From Corynespora cassiicola (lineage: Eukaryota; Ascomycota; Dothideomycetes; Pleosporales; Corynesporascaceae), in the NCBI GenBank assembly GCA_022059125.1, contig JAEUWY010000019.1, forward strand, positions 558,001 to 622,000: a stretch of 64,000 nucleotides of DNA, written 5' to 3'. Numbering within the stretch: the first letter of the stretch is position 1; the number at the start of each line of letters is the position of its first letter. The translations under genes were made by a program, and so were the position numbers. Shown here in pieces: positions 10,746-22,700 of the stretch. A model generated the notes under the pieces. The model was not told the origin of the DNA. It made no database searches and was given only the letters and a program-made list of their open reading frames with translations.

Positions 10746-11576
10746 ATGCCTACCTGGCTTGTTCATGGCTTCCGCTGGCCTCGGCCCAGCATTCGCATAC
10801 ACATCATTCTGCAAAACCTCGAAGACGCCGCTCCAGAGTGGCTCATGGCGCCTGCCACCTCCACCACCATGACTGAAAGCTTCAAGACCCTCTATCCAGA
10901 CCAAATGGCAAGCCTGCCCAACTTGCGTTTCATCGAGCAGTATGACCCCGAGGATGAGGTCTCAAAAGATCAGCCCTACGCCTATGTCTGTGACCAAGTG
11001 CACGAGGTCAAGCTCGGCGTGGACATTGATGAAGTCCGAGGGCAGGGTGTGCCGAGCAATGTATGGAGCGCGCTGGCCGAGCTCAGGGACAAGATTGCCG
11101 AAGGACAAAAGGTGGGATGGTATGTGGTTGTCAACGGAGATGTGGAGAGGTGGGCACCGCCACTCGAAGAGGATGAGAACCAAGTCAGTCCGGTCAGCGC
11201 ACGAAGCAGTGTGGCTCGCATCGACGAAGAGGAAGAAGGGGGGGATCAGGTATGTTGACATCATCCCTCCCATTAGTCGCCAATGGCGCTGACTGGTCGT
11301 GTTACAGGCCAAACGTGAGCCCAAGGGCTTCAAGAGGTGGTTTAGTGGGAAGACGCGCAAGCCTAAAAGGTGAACTGACTCCGGCATGGACGCTTCTTTT
11401 TTGCTTTTTCGATGGTGCTAACACCGCAAAGTTCCAGGGATTTAAAAGGAGATTTGGCCGTCAAGCCAACGCCGTCATCGCCGCCTCCTCCTAGCGTTCC
11501 ACCCAAAAACACAGTCCCATTACCACCAACTCCTACAAATGGCAAGCCCGCCGTGCAGGCGGGTACAGCTTTTTAA
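10746..11576 (+). CDS. FlbE-like developmental regulator
   Basis: Exons 10746-11249, 11308-11369 and 11438-11576 give 234 aa. The start MPTWLVHGFRWPRPSIRI is the usual N-terminal block of FlbE-type proteins, followed by HIILQNLEDAAPEW, LRFIEQYDPEDE, QPYAYVCDQVHEV and KVGWYVVVNGDVERW. In Aspergillus nidulans FlbE acts at hyphal tips upstream of brlA in the switch to conidiation. The C-terminus here is a Lys-rich patch (FKRWFSGKTRKPK) then a Pro-rich tail. The last acceptor is ambiguous: AG at 11431 or 11437 differ by two codons in frame, and I chose TTCCAG. The frame is open upstream of 10746, but that part lacks conserved sequence. Confidence 0.72.
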
Positions 11577-12012
11577 CTTGGAGCCTATGCTCTGACGCAG
11601 CTCGTAGGCAGAGTGTGGAGTGAAAATTGCAAAATTATGTCTGCAAAGGGCTGTCTTGGAGGGACTAGGACAGATGAATATCATTTATTTAGCGTTTGGG
11701 TGTAAATAACCATGTTCGTAATGTTACTGCGTCTGCGCGCCATGGATCTGGCATCAGTGGCTAGTGGGCTCGTTGCGCCACTCTAGTGGCGCAACCCCGA
11801 CGATCACGTGCCTGGCCGATTGAGCTTCTGCCTGCGCTTCTCCGACCTCGAACTTTCCATTGATCCAACAACTACTTCGGCCACCCCGCTCCACGCCCCT
11901 CTCGCACACCACCCCAGGGTTTTTCCGGGCGCCCGCTGCGCGCGATCCTCTTCCCCGGTCGGTTCCCGCGTCTCAAAGCAAACATCTTCGCCAGCGAGCG
12001 AAAGCCGTCAAG
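11577..12012. other. Intergenic, PRP6 promoter and leader
   Basis: 436 bp holding the 3' region of the FlbE-like gene and the pyrimidine-rich upstream region of the Prp6 gene. Nothing further is recognised. Confidence 0.4.
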
Positions 12013-14955
12013 ATGAGCGGCCGTCGAGACTTTTTGTCTATGCCCGCGCCCGAGAACTATGTAGCTGGTCTCGGGCGTGGTGCGACGGGCTTCACCACGC
12101 GAAGCGACCTGGGTCCTGCCCGCGAGGGCCCTACCGAGGAGCAGATGAAGGAGATGCTGGCCAAGCGCGCGGCGCAAATTGGAACTGCAGCGCCCACTGC
12201 ATACGGTGTTCCGGAAAAGAAGGAGGATGACGAGGATGACGACCGTTTCCAGGATCCAGACAATGAGGTCGGTCTCTTCTCAAGCGGCATCAACTACGAC
12301 AAAGAGGACGACGAGGCGGATCGCATCTACCAAGAGGTGGATGAGAAGATGGACAAGCGGCGACGTGCTAGAAGGTTAGTGACCCCGATTTCTTTTCCCC
12401 ATTCTCCCAAATACCCTTCTTGTTGTTGCACCACGTATCAACTCGTTTTGCAAGTACGACCAGACTCCAACCATGTCCGATCATGTAGGGAAGCACGCGA
12501 GCAGAAAGAACGCGAAGAATACGAACGAAACAACCCGAAGATTCAGCTCCAGTTCGCCGACCTGAAGCGCGACCTCGGAAATGTTACCGAAGAAGAATGG
12601 GCAGCGCTCCCAGATGTTGGAGACATGACTGGCAGGGCGAAACGCGCACGAGAAGCCCGCATGGCCAACGCACGATCGTACGCTGTCCCAGATAGCGTAC
12701 TGTCGGCCGCATCCAAGTCTGGCGAAATCGACACTTCCATCTCGGCAAGCGAAGGCGGTGAAGGCACCATGACCAACTTTGCGTCGATTGGTGCTGCTCA
12801 AATGTCCGCTTTGCAGGTGCGACTTGACTCGGCCGCCAACACTCCTGGCATACAAACAACTACTTCGGGGTCAGGCACAGCAACCTCGGTGAAGGCAGTC
12901 GACCCCAAGGGCTATATCACTGCATTGGACAAGTCACAGGCCGCCTCAGAAGTCCCCGTCGAGGATATCAACCGAGCCCGAATGTTACTTGAATCTGCTG
13001 TGAAGACCAATATCCACAACGGCCCTGGTTATGTCGCGCTCGCACGTCTAGAAGAGGTGGCTGGACGTATAGCAAAGGCCAAGAGCGTCATCAGGGACGG
13101 ATGTGAAATGTGTCCGCGGTCCGTCGTAGTGTGGGAAGAAGCAATTCGGCTCAACCACGAGAACCTGCAAAATGCGAAAATCATAGCAGCTCAGGGCATC
13201 AAGCAGAATCCCAAGGCAATTAAGCTATGGCTCGCTGCCATTGAGCTAGAGCAGACGGATAACGCCAAGCGGAAAGTCACGCGACAGGCCCTGGACAACA
13301 ACCCTCAATCAGTCGAACTTTGGAAGACTTTGATCAATCTCGCCGACAACATTGAGAGCGTGCGATTGCTATTTGCCAAAGCCACAGAAACAGTGCCTTT
13401 GTCTGAAGAACTTTGGATCAACTACGCGCTCAATTGCGAAGCCGACGCCGCACAGCAGGTCCTCAATGCTGCTCGCAAAGCCATCCCCACGAGTGCGGCC
13501 ATTTGGATTCAGGCATGCAAGCTGCAAGAGCAACTCGAAAAACCTCAAATGTGCGAGAAGATTATGGAGCGTGCTATCAAGGCACTCATCAAGGAGAATG
13601 CCATGCTCAAGCGCGAGGGGGAGAACTCGTGGTTGGAGCACGCGGAAAAGTGCGAAGAGGCGGGATTTACTTCGACTGCTACGGCTATCGTCAAACATAC
13701 GATCGGATGGGGACTGGAAGCCGACGACGATCGCCGAGACACGTGGCTACAAGACGCAAAAAGTTGCATTACTCGACAAAAGTACGCAACTGCCAGGGCT
13801 ATTCTCAACCATGCGGCTTCCATTTTCCCATCTAGTACCACTGTCTGGACTGCTCTGATTGAGCTTGAAAGGAGCCACGGTATCAAGGACGAGGCCGGTG
13901 ACAATGTGTCGCTGTTCTCGGCGCTGGAGCGAGCTGTCGAGGCCTGTGAAACTTCGGAGACACTATGGCTGCTTTACGTCCGCGAGCTGTGGCATGCTGG
14001 CAAGATTGAAGAAGCACGCACAGTCCTGCAGCAGTCCTTCAAAAAGCTGGGTGGCAACGTGAGCCTGTATTCGAGAGCAGTCGAATTCGAGGTGGACGCC
14101 GGGAACTATGATCAGGCGCGCCATTTCCTTGCCATTGCCCGGAACTCGTCCCCCACAGACCGCATCTTCGTCAAGTCGGCAGTGCTCGAGAGGCAGCTGG
14201 GCAACAACGAAGGCGCCATCGATTTCTGCAACGAGGGTCTTCAGAATTGGCCTGGTTGTTGGAAGCTACACGCCGTCAAAGGTCAGATATACGAATCGCT
14301 TGACAAGCTCAGAGAGGCCGAGCAAGCATACTCGGTTGGAACTCGAGCATGCTCCAAGGCTCCTGTGCTCTACAAGTTGCTTGCACGTCTGCAAGAGAAA
14401 CAGGGGGCCGTCGTCAAGGCTCGTTCGACACTAGACCGTGGCAGGCAACAAAACCCAAAGAATGACGAGCTTCTCTGCGAAGCCGTGCGCCTTGAGCGTC
14501 GTCAGAACAACATACCTGCAGCACAAAAGATCATGGCGGCAGGCCTGCAGGAATGCCCCAAGTCCGCACTGCTTTGGGCCGAGTCAATCATGCACCTCGA
14601 GGCTCGCACGAAGCGCAAACCGCGCGCTATAGAAGCCAGTAAGAAGGTAGAAAATGACCCCCTACTCTACGTGGTCATTGCTCGTATATTCTGGGCGGAG
14701 CGAAAGCTTGACAAGGCTGCGTCATATTTCACCAAGGCCCTTACCATGGACCCCGAATTCGGGGACGCCTGGGTCTGGTACTACAAGTTCCTAATGCAGC
14801 ACGGCACCGAAGAGAAGAAGGCGGAGGTTTTGGCTAGGATGGCCATGGCGGAGCCCAAGTACGGTGAAATCTGGCAGAGCGTGGTGAAGGACCCCCGGAA
14901 CTTTAGAAAGGACAGGGAGGAACTTCTCAAGATTGCCATCATGCAGGCTGACTGA
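12013..14955 (+). CDS. PRP6: Pre-mRNA splicing factor Prp6 (U4/U6.U5 tri-snRNP)
   Basis: Exons 12013-12374 and 12489-14955 give 942 aa, the expected size for Prp6. It is a tri-snRNP scaffold bridging U5 and U4/U6 during spliceosome assembly in the nucleus. The N-terminal PRP1 domain is plain: RRDFLSMPAPENYVAGLGRG, then GPAREGPTEEQM, the acidic DEDDDRFQDPDNE and a Lys/Arg/Glu-rich helix. From about residue 300 onward there is an array of HAT/TPR-like helical repeats with W-x-x-A/Y motifs spaced about 34 residues, for example VVWEEAIRLNHEN, ELWINYALNCEADAAQQ and TVWTALIELERSHG. The 114-bp intron has no in-frame stop and is a multiple of three, so retention would insert 38 residues rather than truncate. 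Splicing restores REAREQKEREEYERNN, the conserved sequence. Confidence 0.95.
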   Translation: MSGRRDFLSMPAPENYVAGLGRGATGFTTRSDLGPAREGPTEEQMKEMLAKRAAQIGTAAPTAYGVPEKKEDDEDDDRFQDPDNEVGLFSSGINYDKEDDEADRIYQEVDEKMDKRRRARRLVTPISFPHSPKYPSCCCTTYQLVLQVRPDSNHVRSCREAREQKEREEYERNNPKIQLQFADLKRDLGNVTEEEWAALPDVGDMTGRAKRAREARMANARSYAVPDSVLSAASKSGEIDTSISASEGGEGTMTNFASIGAAQMSALQVRLDSAANTPGIQTTTSGSGTATSVKAVDPKGYITALDKSQAASEVPVEDINRARMLLESAVKTNIHNGPGYVALARLEEVAGRIAKAKSVIRDGCEMCPRSVVVWEEAIRLNHENLQNAKIIAAQGIKQNPKAIKLWLAAIELEQTDNAKRKVTRQALDNNPQSVELWKTLINLADNIESVRLLFAKATETVPLSEELWINYALNCEADAAQQVLNAARKAIPTSAAIWIQACKLQEQLEKPQMCEKIMERAIKALIKENAMLKREGENSWLEHAEKCEEAGFTSTATAIVKHTIGWGLEADDDRRDTWLQDAKSCITRQKYATARAILNHAASIFPSSTTVWTALIELERSHGIKDEAGDNVSLFSALERAVEACETSETLWLLYVRELWHAGKIEEARTVLQQSFKKLGGNVSLYSRAVEFEVDAGNYDQARHFLAIARNSSPTDRIFVKSAVLERQLGNNEGAIDFCNEGLQNWPGCWKLHAVKGQIYESLDKLREAEQAYSVGTRACSKAPVLYKLLARLQEKQGAVVKARSTLDRGRQQNPKNDELLCEAVRLERRQNNIPAAQKIMAAGLQECPKSALLWAESIMHLEARTKRKPRAIEASKKVENDPLLYVVIARIFWAERKLDKAASYFTKALTMDPEFGDAWVWYYKFLMQHGTEEKKAEVLARMAMAEPKYGEIWQSVVKDPRNFRKDREELLKIAIMQAD

Positions 14956-15490
14956 GTGAATGGGCACGATTAGGAATCGAGGCGGCCTGCAATGTATGCT
15001 CTTTGTATAGTATAGAAAATAGGATACCGGCATGGAGTTTAAAAGGGAACACCGGATGCTTGCTGCGTCCGTATTTCAGTAGCATCAACCAATATTTGTA
15101 GCTTGGCTTGAATGATGCCATCCAGTATGCGTAGGGGTGAAAGCACGGATTTCCCAGGCTCCTTCGAGGAGCCTTAGTCGGCGGCCGTCTCCACAAGGTC
15201 CGACCTTAAGTCGACCTCACCAAACCTCAGCAACACGTTTCCATCAGCGCATTCTGTCCACCCCGTCCGATGCATCACACCATCATCGGCCTGCATCGTG
15301 ATTAGGCACTGCGATTGCCCTCGACTGTTCGAACCGCTGCGCCTTCGCCCGCGGAGCCCTCTGCAATCGCGGGAGCCCTGCCCTTACGCACGTCCTCGGG
15401 CCGCACCATACGACCACCGACCGACCGCACGCAACCCCATACCACAACCTCGCACCACAGGCTCGCATCCACACCACGTCGATCGTCGCC
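14956..15490. other. Intergenic between PRP6 and HFI1
   Basis: 535 bp. The 3' end of the PRP6 transcript comes first, then a C-rich leader with CACC/CGACC-type runs before the ATG at 15491. No other feature is seen. Confidence 0.4.
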
Positions 15491-16945
15491 ATGGCTGGCA
15501 CTATTCGTCCCAATGAGATGAATGTCTCGACGACGCCAATCATGGCCTCCAAGACGCTGCCTGGCATGACGGACCTGATGAAGCCTGAGTCGAGCAAGAA
15601 GCCCGTCGCGCCGCGCGCGCCGCGGGTCGACGTCGAGCCCCTCTACACCGCCGTCAAGAGCGCCATATCAGATGCTGACTGGACGACATACAAGACGTCG
15701 CTGAGCCAATATCTGCTGGGAAACCTCAACCAGGAGGAGCTGTCGTATCGCCTGCGCAACATTCTCAGTACCCCCGCCCTCGAACACGCGCACAATGCCT
15801 TCATGCTGGGCGTGTATGCAAACATTTTCCGCGATGCGCCTGAGCCCGGGATCGCGAGCTGGGTCTCCAGCAGCGACAAGCCGAGCAGCGGCGTCAGCAA
15901 GGGCACGGGCGACGAGAGCGAGAAAAGGCTGAAGCACGAGGTCATGCAGCTGAGCCGGAGGGAGCGCAAGAGGCTGAAGACGATACACCAGGGCGAGGCA
16001 GCGGCGGGAGATGGCCTTAACCAGGTCATGCAAGAGTACCAAGACGCACGCCGGATCAAGCAGCCAGAGACGGGACCCGCCAGCGCGGGCGGATACCAGA
16101 AGACGAGTAAGGCGAGCCCTCGTCGCACGTCTTTGGACGATGCACAGTGACTGACTAACATAACCACTACAGACTGGGATCTCGAGATCCGCAAGCGATA
16201 CACATCCTCCCTCTTCACCGAGACACACGAATTTCCCACGGCGTCGACCATCTCGCATCGCCTGCTGCCCATATGCTACGAGTTTGGCTTGCCGCAGGGC
16301 CACACGCCCGACTGCGCAGACTACATGAACATTGCGACCGAGACGTACATCAAGGAGCTCCTGACCAACATCCTGCAGAGCGTCAACGCAAACGGGCCCG
16401 GCTTCATCCGCACCGCCGACTTCAAGCGCAAGGTCGAACGCGAGGAGCGCAAGGTGGAGCGTGGCGAACTCTTGCGCAGCCAGGCCGGCGAGCTCCCCGT
16501 CGAGCAGGAGGAGCGCCGAAAGCGCCCGCTGCTCTGCATGGAGGACCTGCGTCTGGCCCACGTCCTGGGCGATAGCTACCTGGGCCAGGTGCCCCTCATC
16601 GCGGGCCAGATTATGCATTCACGGTTCCTCGACTCCAACGGCATGGAAGACTTGTATGATGCGCCACCATCGCACCCGCACGCTGGCCCTGGCGCGGCTG
16701 CCCCTGCAGCAGCAGCAGTAGCAGCAGCCGCCGCCGCCGCCGTGCCAAAGGTCGTCAACGGCGTCAATGGTGCCGCCAAGCCCATGTCGACGACGGCGCC
16801 GGCGACGGTGACGAATGGATTCCACATCGACCTCGGGGATTCCATGGTCCTGGATGAGGAGAGCGGATGGCAGGGTGGCAGCGTCAAGGACACCGATGAA
16901 CTGGATGCTGCTTTAGACGGCGTCTTGGAGCTTGGGATTTCTTGA
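15491..16945 (+). CDS. HFI1: SAGA complex subunit Hfi1/Ada1
   Basis: Exons 15491-16106 and 16173-16945 (66-bp intron) give 462 aa. Hfi1/Ada1 is a structural subunit of the SAGA histone-acetyltransferase coactivator, carrying a histone-fold-type region that pairs with Taf12. Visible blocks are VDVEPLYTAVKSAISDADW with the SQYLLGNLNQEELSYRLRNI region (SAGA-Tad1 type), the basic RRERKRLKTI stretch, then after the intron SLFTETHEFPTASTISHRLL, YEFGLPQGHTPDCADYMNIA and MEDLRLAHVLGDSYLGQVP. An Ala-rich run (about residues 377-394) encoded by GCA/GCC repeats precedes an acidic C-terminus. It lies in tandem behind PRP6. Confidence 0.88.
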
Positions 16946-17757
16946 TTGCGTTGTGATACACTGGCTCTTTCTTGCTCTCCCTTATCCTCTTCTCATTGCA
17001 TGGCCTGGGCGTACCTGCTGTGTGTTTTTGGGGGGCATCGCTCCGCGTGCAGCACGTACTGCGGCTCTCCCGATCGAGTTGCATTGGATCGTCATCACCA
17101 TCACCGTGGACATGGACACGGACATGGACATAACATCGACAACGCCATCATCACCGACATGCTTACCCGACCCGTTTCCTTGATCCATCATCCATCCCAC
17201 GGCGTACCTCGGCGTACCTCGGCGTTGGCATCAGCAGCCGCAACCGTCTCTTTTCGTTCTTGCTTTGCTTTTTTCATCTCCCGAGTGTTGTGTTTCTGCT
17301 GTGTGTTTCGTAACCATTGGGAAAAAGATACCCGATCTCCTTTGATCTCTCTCTCTCTCTCTTTCTCTCTTCTGTTTCTGTTTCTCCCCCTCTATTTTTT
17401 TTTGTTATGCTGGGTTGCTTATTCTGACAAGTATTTTCGCGGCATCAGGCATTTTGGGCATCGGGCGTGGGCGTGGGCGTGGGCATGTGACACGTGAAAT
17501 GGCTTCCAAGGTTTTCCGGCAAAGGGTTGTTTTTGCCATGCCCTTCGCACATTTGGCGTTTCCCTCCATCTTTCCCCTTTTCTTCTTCTTATTCTTCGTT
17601 TCTTCGTAGTTTTTGTTTTGGTTGCGCTGAGGGGTGTTGCCCCACGTGGCTTCATCGTTGGTTGTTGTGCAGGAAGTAGAAGGGGAGGTTTTAGAAGGAG
17701 GCGGGCAGGCGGGTGGGTTTTGTGGTTGGATGGGGATGCGTCGGGTTCTTTGCTTTG

Positions 17758-17789
17758 CTCTGGTCTGGTCTGGTCTGGTCTGGTCTGGC
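17758..17789. repeat. Pentanucleotide microsatellite (TCTGG)n
   Basis: About six tandem TCTGG units in non-coding sequence between HFI1 and VAC7. Confidence 0.85.
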
Positions 17790-18984
17790 CTTGGCTGGTA
17801 TGCTGTACGGTACGGCTATCGGCATGCAATGCGCAGCCACACTCTTCTGTATTGTGTCCCTCGACGTTCTCTGCTGGACATCATCCCCTGAAGAGTCTTG
17901 GATTTTCTACAAGGGTCAGCCTCCAGCTAGATTGCCGGTGCTTTGTCCGCCTCTGCTCTGCGTACTCGCTGCCCAAGAGGCTCTGGGTTTGGATCACTGC
18001 TCGCACGCACGCCACATTTGGTTTCTCTTCTTTCTAATCATTGCCCCGGCATCTGCAAGCGCGAGATGGGCAGAACGCTCCAGGGGAAGGAGGGTGGGGG
18101 GAGGGTGTTGGTTTAGACTCGGCGCCGAAATGGGCCACAGCTGCTGTTTGCTACTTGCAGCCCGTGCGCTACCTATCTACAATAGATTCGCAGCTGTGCT
18201 TGCTTGCGTATTGGACCGTCATCTTCTTGTTCTATATTGTGCTTTTTTGAGGCCGACTCCTCTATTTTCCAACTTCTCTGCTGTTCAAGGTAATGGCGGG
18301 GAGGAAAGTGGTGGGTGGGGTGGAGTTTTTCTGCGTTTGCGGTTTTTTGCTGGCCGCCATGGATTGATGTCGCTTTTGGCGGCTTGATGGGCGTCTCCAT
18401 GGCCACGCACAGGTTGGAAACATGTCTTGGTTAGAGGTAGAGAACGGGGGCTTATAGATGCATTGAGTGTCCATGTACTTATGCCTTTGCACAGTAATCT
18501 GCGTTCTTTTCGCTCGCTGCTTCAGAAAAATGCTTGTTTGTATCCAAGACGCAAGTGTGGCGGCTGTTACACAGTGTGCAAGTAGTTTACCAGCTAGCCG
18601 GCGAGTATTTAGAACTGGAATTTGATGGGCCATGTTGACATTGTTGGGAAGTCGCGCGCATGAACAAAATAATATAGTACATGGTATCAATCTTTTTCTT
18701 TAGGGTTTGATAAGTGTTAGTACATGCTGCGAATGCATGTGTCAGATCCTTTAAATAGGTAATAGAGACTATACCTGGCCTCTAATCTATGCTGTGATAG
18801 AATACAGCTAATAGATAGTTTGTACATGATTAAGAGACGCACCCGCTACAGCAAAGAAAACAGCAGTAATAACTCCTGTCATGCTTACAAGGCGATACAC
18901 AGCATAATGCTACAGGTATTAGTACTTGCGTGTAGGACAAAGATCAAAGTAACAGAATTTAAGAATAAGCACTTTTTTTGCTTT

Positions 18985-19057
18985 ATTCAAGTAGAATATG
19001 TAAAAATCACACACGGACCGGGGTCCAAAAATCGCAGGCCAGACACACAAGGGCTAC
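18985..19057. repeat. Degenerate dispersed repeat, copy 2
   Basis: It aligns by eye with 6155-6223 on the same strand. The core ACACGGACCGGGGTCC is nearly palindromic. The flanks show no similarity to the flanks of copy 1. Confidence 0.35.
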
Positions 19058-19778
19058 CCCTACAATGCTCGGAGACACAAAAAGCGCAGGGACTCTCACA
19101 CATTGTGCTTGATTCAGCATAGCAACACACTCGCAACAGTCGAGTAAATATGGAACGCTGTTTTATCTATCTGCCAACAGCAACAAAGCTGTCACGAGTC
19201 ATCCGCTCCCTCGCTCGCAACACTTTGGCCTTGACAAGCAGAGGATACAAGGTCTAATGCTTTTACTTTTTTTCTTCTTCCAAATGTGCCCAAAAGCCAT
19301 GACGACAATTGGGCTCGGCAGATTGTCATATGCTAGCTATTGTGATGGAGGCTCAATGGGTAACGCAAAATCAACACAAGGGGCGGCCAAGGGGAAGAAT
19401 GTGAACGAGGGCTAAAAAAGGTGCCTCCCTCCTTCATTAAACGAGTACAGTAGTAACACCACGCTGAAGCGCGCACATGGAAGTGTCAATCCACTACGAC
19501 AAAAAACCAAAGCTCCTATGCTCTCTCTCTCTCCCTCTCTCTCATAATCGTGCAAGATGGTACAGTCACCACGGCACTGGCGTCCATCGGATGAAAGCAA
19601 AAAAGAAATTCGTGAGGCTGTTGAGCCAAAAATCCGGGTGTCTGCAGCGAGCATCCATGCCGTCAAGTCTATGTTCGTAAAATTCCGTGTGTATGTGGGT
19701 ATCTGATTTCTTTTCGGTGCCTGTGCTAGGTTCCAGTGTCGATTTCATCGGTCGCGAGAAATACATAATGAAAAAGAC

Positions 19779-22700
19779 CTATCGGGCGTTATGGACCGGA
19801 ATTGCCCTCCGATCAAAGCGTCCAGATGGCGTTGATGTTACAGGTTTTGTTAGCAGCGCTGTCCTCCTCTTTCCCATCCCTTCGGATCCTACTTTCTTCA
19901 GTTTCTTCTTCTCAGCATCGGGATCATAATAGTAAGTTGCATTTACGGGTACCTTGCGCTCGCGTGTGCTCAGTGGGAGTTGATAGTTGAGCACACCGCG
20001 AACGATGAGCTGGAAGGGGTATTGGAGCACCTCCTCCCATCGCTCGGTGCCCCCTGACTCAGTCTTGTTGCCGGGCTTCGAAAGGCGCACCTCACCGAGC
20101 GATTCCACGGAGCGGTGCTTCCAGAACGAACCATCAAACGTAAGCGGTGAGTCAAAATGAGTAATGCGGCCGAGAAGCATCGTGCGGGGTTCGCCAACAT
20201 CCGGATCTTCGATCGGATCGGTTCCTTCGTCGACCCCGCGCTGGACGACCACGACGTCCTCGTCCGAAGAGGCTTTGATCGGTAGCCAGTCCTCTTGGTT
20301 GTGCCTGTGGTGGTCACCGTGTTCGCGCCACCACCTGTCGGAGCCGACGTGCGCGCTCTTGGCAAATATATTCACATCCATGTCGGAGATGGAGACACTG
20401 ATGATGTTTGGGTTCACGGCGTCGACGACAAGGTCGAACATCATTTCGTCCTGGCTGGCGATGACGCTCTGGATCTCGCGGATCTTGAGGTTGAGCAACG
20501 GCTTGGTAGTCGCGAAAACAAGGCCGACGGAGCTGAAGATCACAACGAGCAGCAGGATCGACAGGACAAGGCATCCGGCGAATCGGCGGCACCAGCCGCC
20601 GTTGCGACGATGTCGACGTTCTAGCTGGCGAAGCGTCGCGCTATTCCGTCGGCGGGGTGTGCGCACGCGAGGGCTCCGCACCGATGATATCAGTGGCGTC
20701 CGCTCGTCATCAGCCGCATTCTCAGTATCCACGTCGTAGGCCGAGTACTCTGAGTGTTTCTTGTTACCGTTCGCATTGCTAGTCCCGTTGCCGACGTTGA
20801 ATGTGTGGAACCGGGGGCTGTTCGGCTGGGAGGGGTGTCTCGACGAGGGGCCCCGTGCGCGCGAGGACTGTGCCATGGACGAGTCGCTGTCCATTACCAA
20901 GTGGCTGAGGGCACCTCGGCCTTGGCCGTGCCTGCCAATGTGATGGTGATGGCCGCTCCCACCCACCCGTCCTGAGCCGATACGGATGGTGCCGTCGCCC
21001 CGATCGTTGGTGTCGAGATCTGCGTTGGGGTTGTTGTAGGGATTGGCAAACTTCATGCTGCTCTTCTTCCCCGGGTTCTTGTGCGCTTCGCGGATGGCTA
21101 AGCGGGGATCCGCCAGGCTGGCAATGGAGGTCATGCTTGGCGTTCGCGAGTGGTGGTGGTGCCGGCTGCGGTGCGGCTGCTGGTCGGGGGGGTTGGATTC
21201 ATAGATGAAGGTGGCGTCTGAATCGGACGAGTCGGCCTCATCGACGGCGCTGGCCACTTTTTGTTCGAACACGTCGGCTTTGGAAGAGGCTTTGCGAGAG
21301 CTGGAGTTAGTGCTTGAATAGAGATATTTGAACGACGGGGAGCGACTGGATAATCTTCTGGCCGGCGCCATGTCTGGGCTTGGGGGCGACATGGCCAAAA
21401 ACGACCGCCGTTCCTCAAACGAGCGACGGGAGATGGGGCTGCCAAGCGAAGACGTGGTGGACGAGCGTGAACCAACGTCCGGCCGGCTCGGGGGGCAGTG
21501 GTGGAGATAAGAAATGCGTGGCGACCTACCTGTGCCAGAGTGGATTGAAGGCGCCTTGCGTTTTGGGGCCTTCTTCTCCTTCTTGGGGCGAATGGTCTCA
21601 TTGCTCGGCTTCAGGCGCAGGCTTCCGTCGCCTCGACCAGAGGCGGAGCGTTCTTGGCTGGCGATTGCGGCATGGGCAATCGAAGGGACTGTCTCCGTCT
21701 CGACTGTCATGTTTCGGGACGATTCGGCTCTCGACTTGAGGCCGGCGAGAGAGGTGAAGGATTGCTTGGACGGGATGATGTTGGGGCGATGTACCGAAGA
21801 TGAGCGATGTTCTTGCATCCTTCTGGTATCCTTGTCGCTGCCACTGTCGGTCTGCTTGGCCTTCCTCGCGCTGAGGTCTTCGGTGACCTTGGACGACGGC
21901 GTGACGTCATTGTGTTCCTCGTCGGAAGACTTGTTGCCCTGGGTGACGGTTGATATGCTAGACATGTGGTTAGCATGGCATGACGAGCGGGGCCTTGTTG
22001 AACAGTGGCAGGGGTGTGGGCGGTCTCTTGATGACCATGGTGTTTGTTGGCGAGCGGAGCCTGGCGGGTGCCAACAAAAAACGAACCAAGATACAAACTC
22101 ACCTCTGAACGTCCAAGCCATCGAAGCCGGGGGTGGTGGGCAGGCTGGATTCCTGCACAGTCTCGAGCTTGGGGGCGGCACCGCTGGTACCTCTGGTCGA
22201 GCCCTTCATGCTCAGCACGGATTCGTCCTGGTCGCTGGTCACGGTCTCATCCTTGACGGGGATGCGGGTGGACGGAGCGGGCGACGAGCTCTGGACGACA
22301 ATGGCGGGGGTGGAGGTGGAGGCGACGTCGGGCCTCTTGTGCTGGCTGCGCAGCGAGTTCCGCCGCGAGCGGGAGCGCGTGTCCTGGGTGGGCGGCGGGG
22401 ACTTGAGACGGGGCGAGACGGGCCAATGGGGGGCGGGCTCCCCAGAGGCGGTGCCTGACGGGGCCTTGAGGGGCCGTGGGACGCGCGAAGCGTCGTGGGC
22501 AGCGGTAGCGGGCGGCAGCTGGGGGATGTTGGCCGTGGACAGGGCACGCTGTATCGAGGCGGCCGAGGGGACGGTGGTGCTGGAGCCGGGCAGGCTGGGA
22601 CCTCTGCTGGGACTGACGTCGGTGCTGCTCTTGCGGGAGCGCAGGGCGGACTTGGGGAGGGGACCTGCAGCAGCAGCGGCGGCGGCGGTGGTGGCAGCGG

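Larger units (their letters stand above)
16946..19778. other. 2.8-kb gene-poor spacer with several short tandem repeats
   Basis: It lies between the convergent HFI1 and VAC7 genes. It contains ACATGGACACGGACATGGAC-like repeats (about 17107-17135), GGCGTACCTC repeats (about 17199-17224), a (TC)n tract (17345-17370), GTGGGC repeats (17465-17488), a TCTGG pentamer run (about 17758-17789) and a dispersed repeat copy (18985-19057). The longest frame, 17713-18387 (+), runs through the pentamer array and has no credible protein character. Confidence 0.5.

Noticed and set aside
17713..18387. 224-aa open frame on the plus strand
   Set aside because: It runs through a TCTGG microsatellite in a spacer, is Trp/Leu/Gly-rich by composition and has no domain or splice context.
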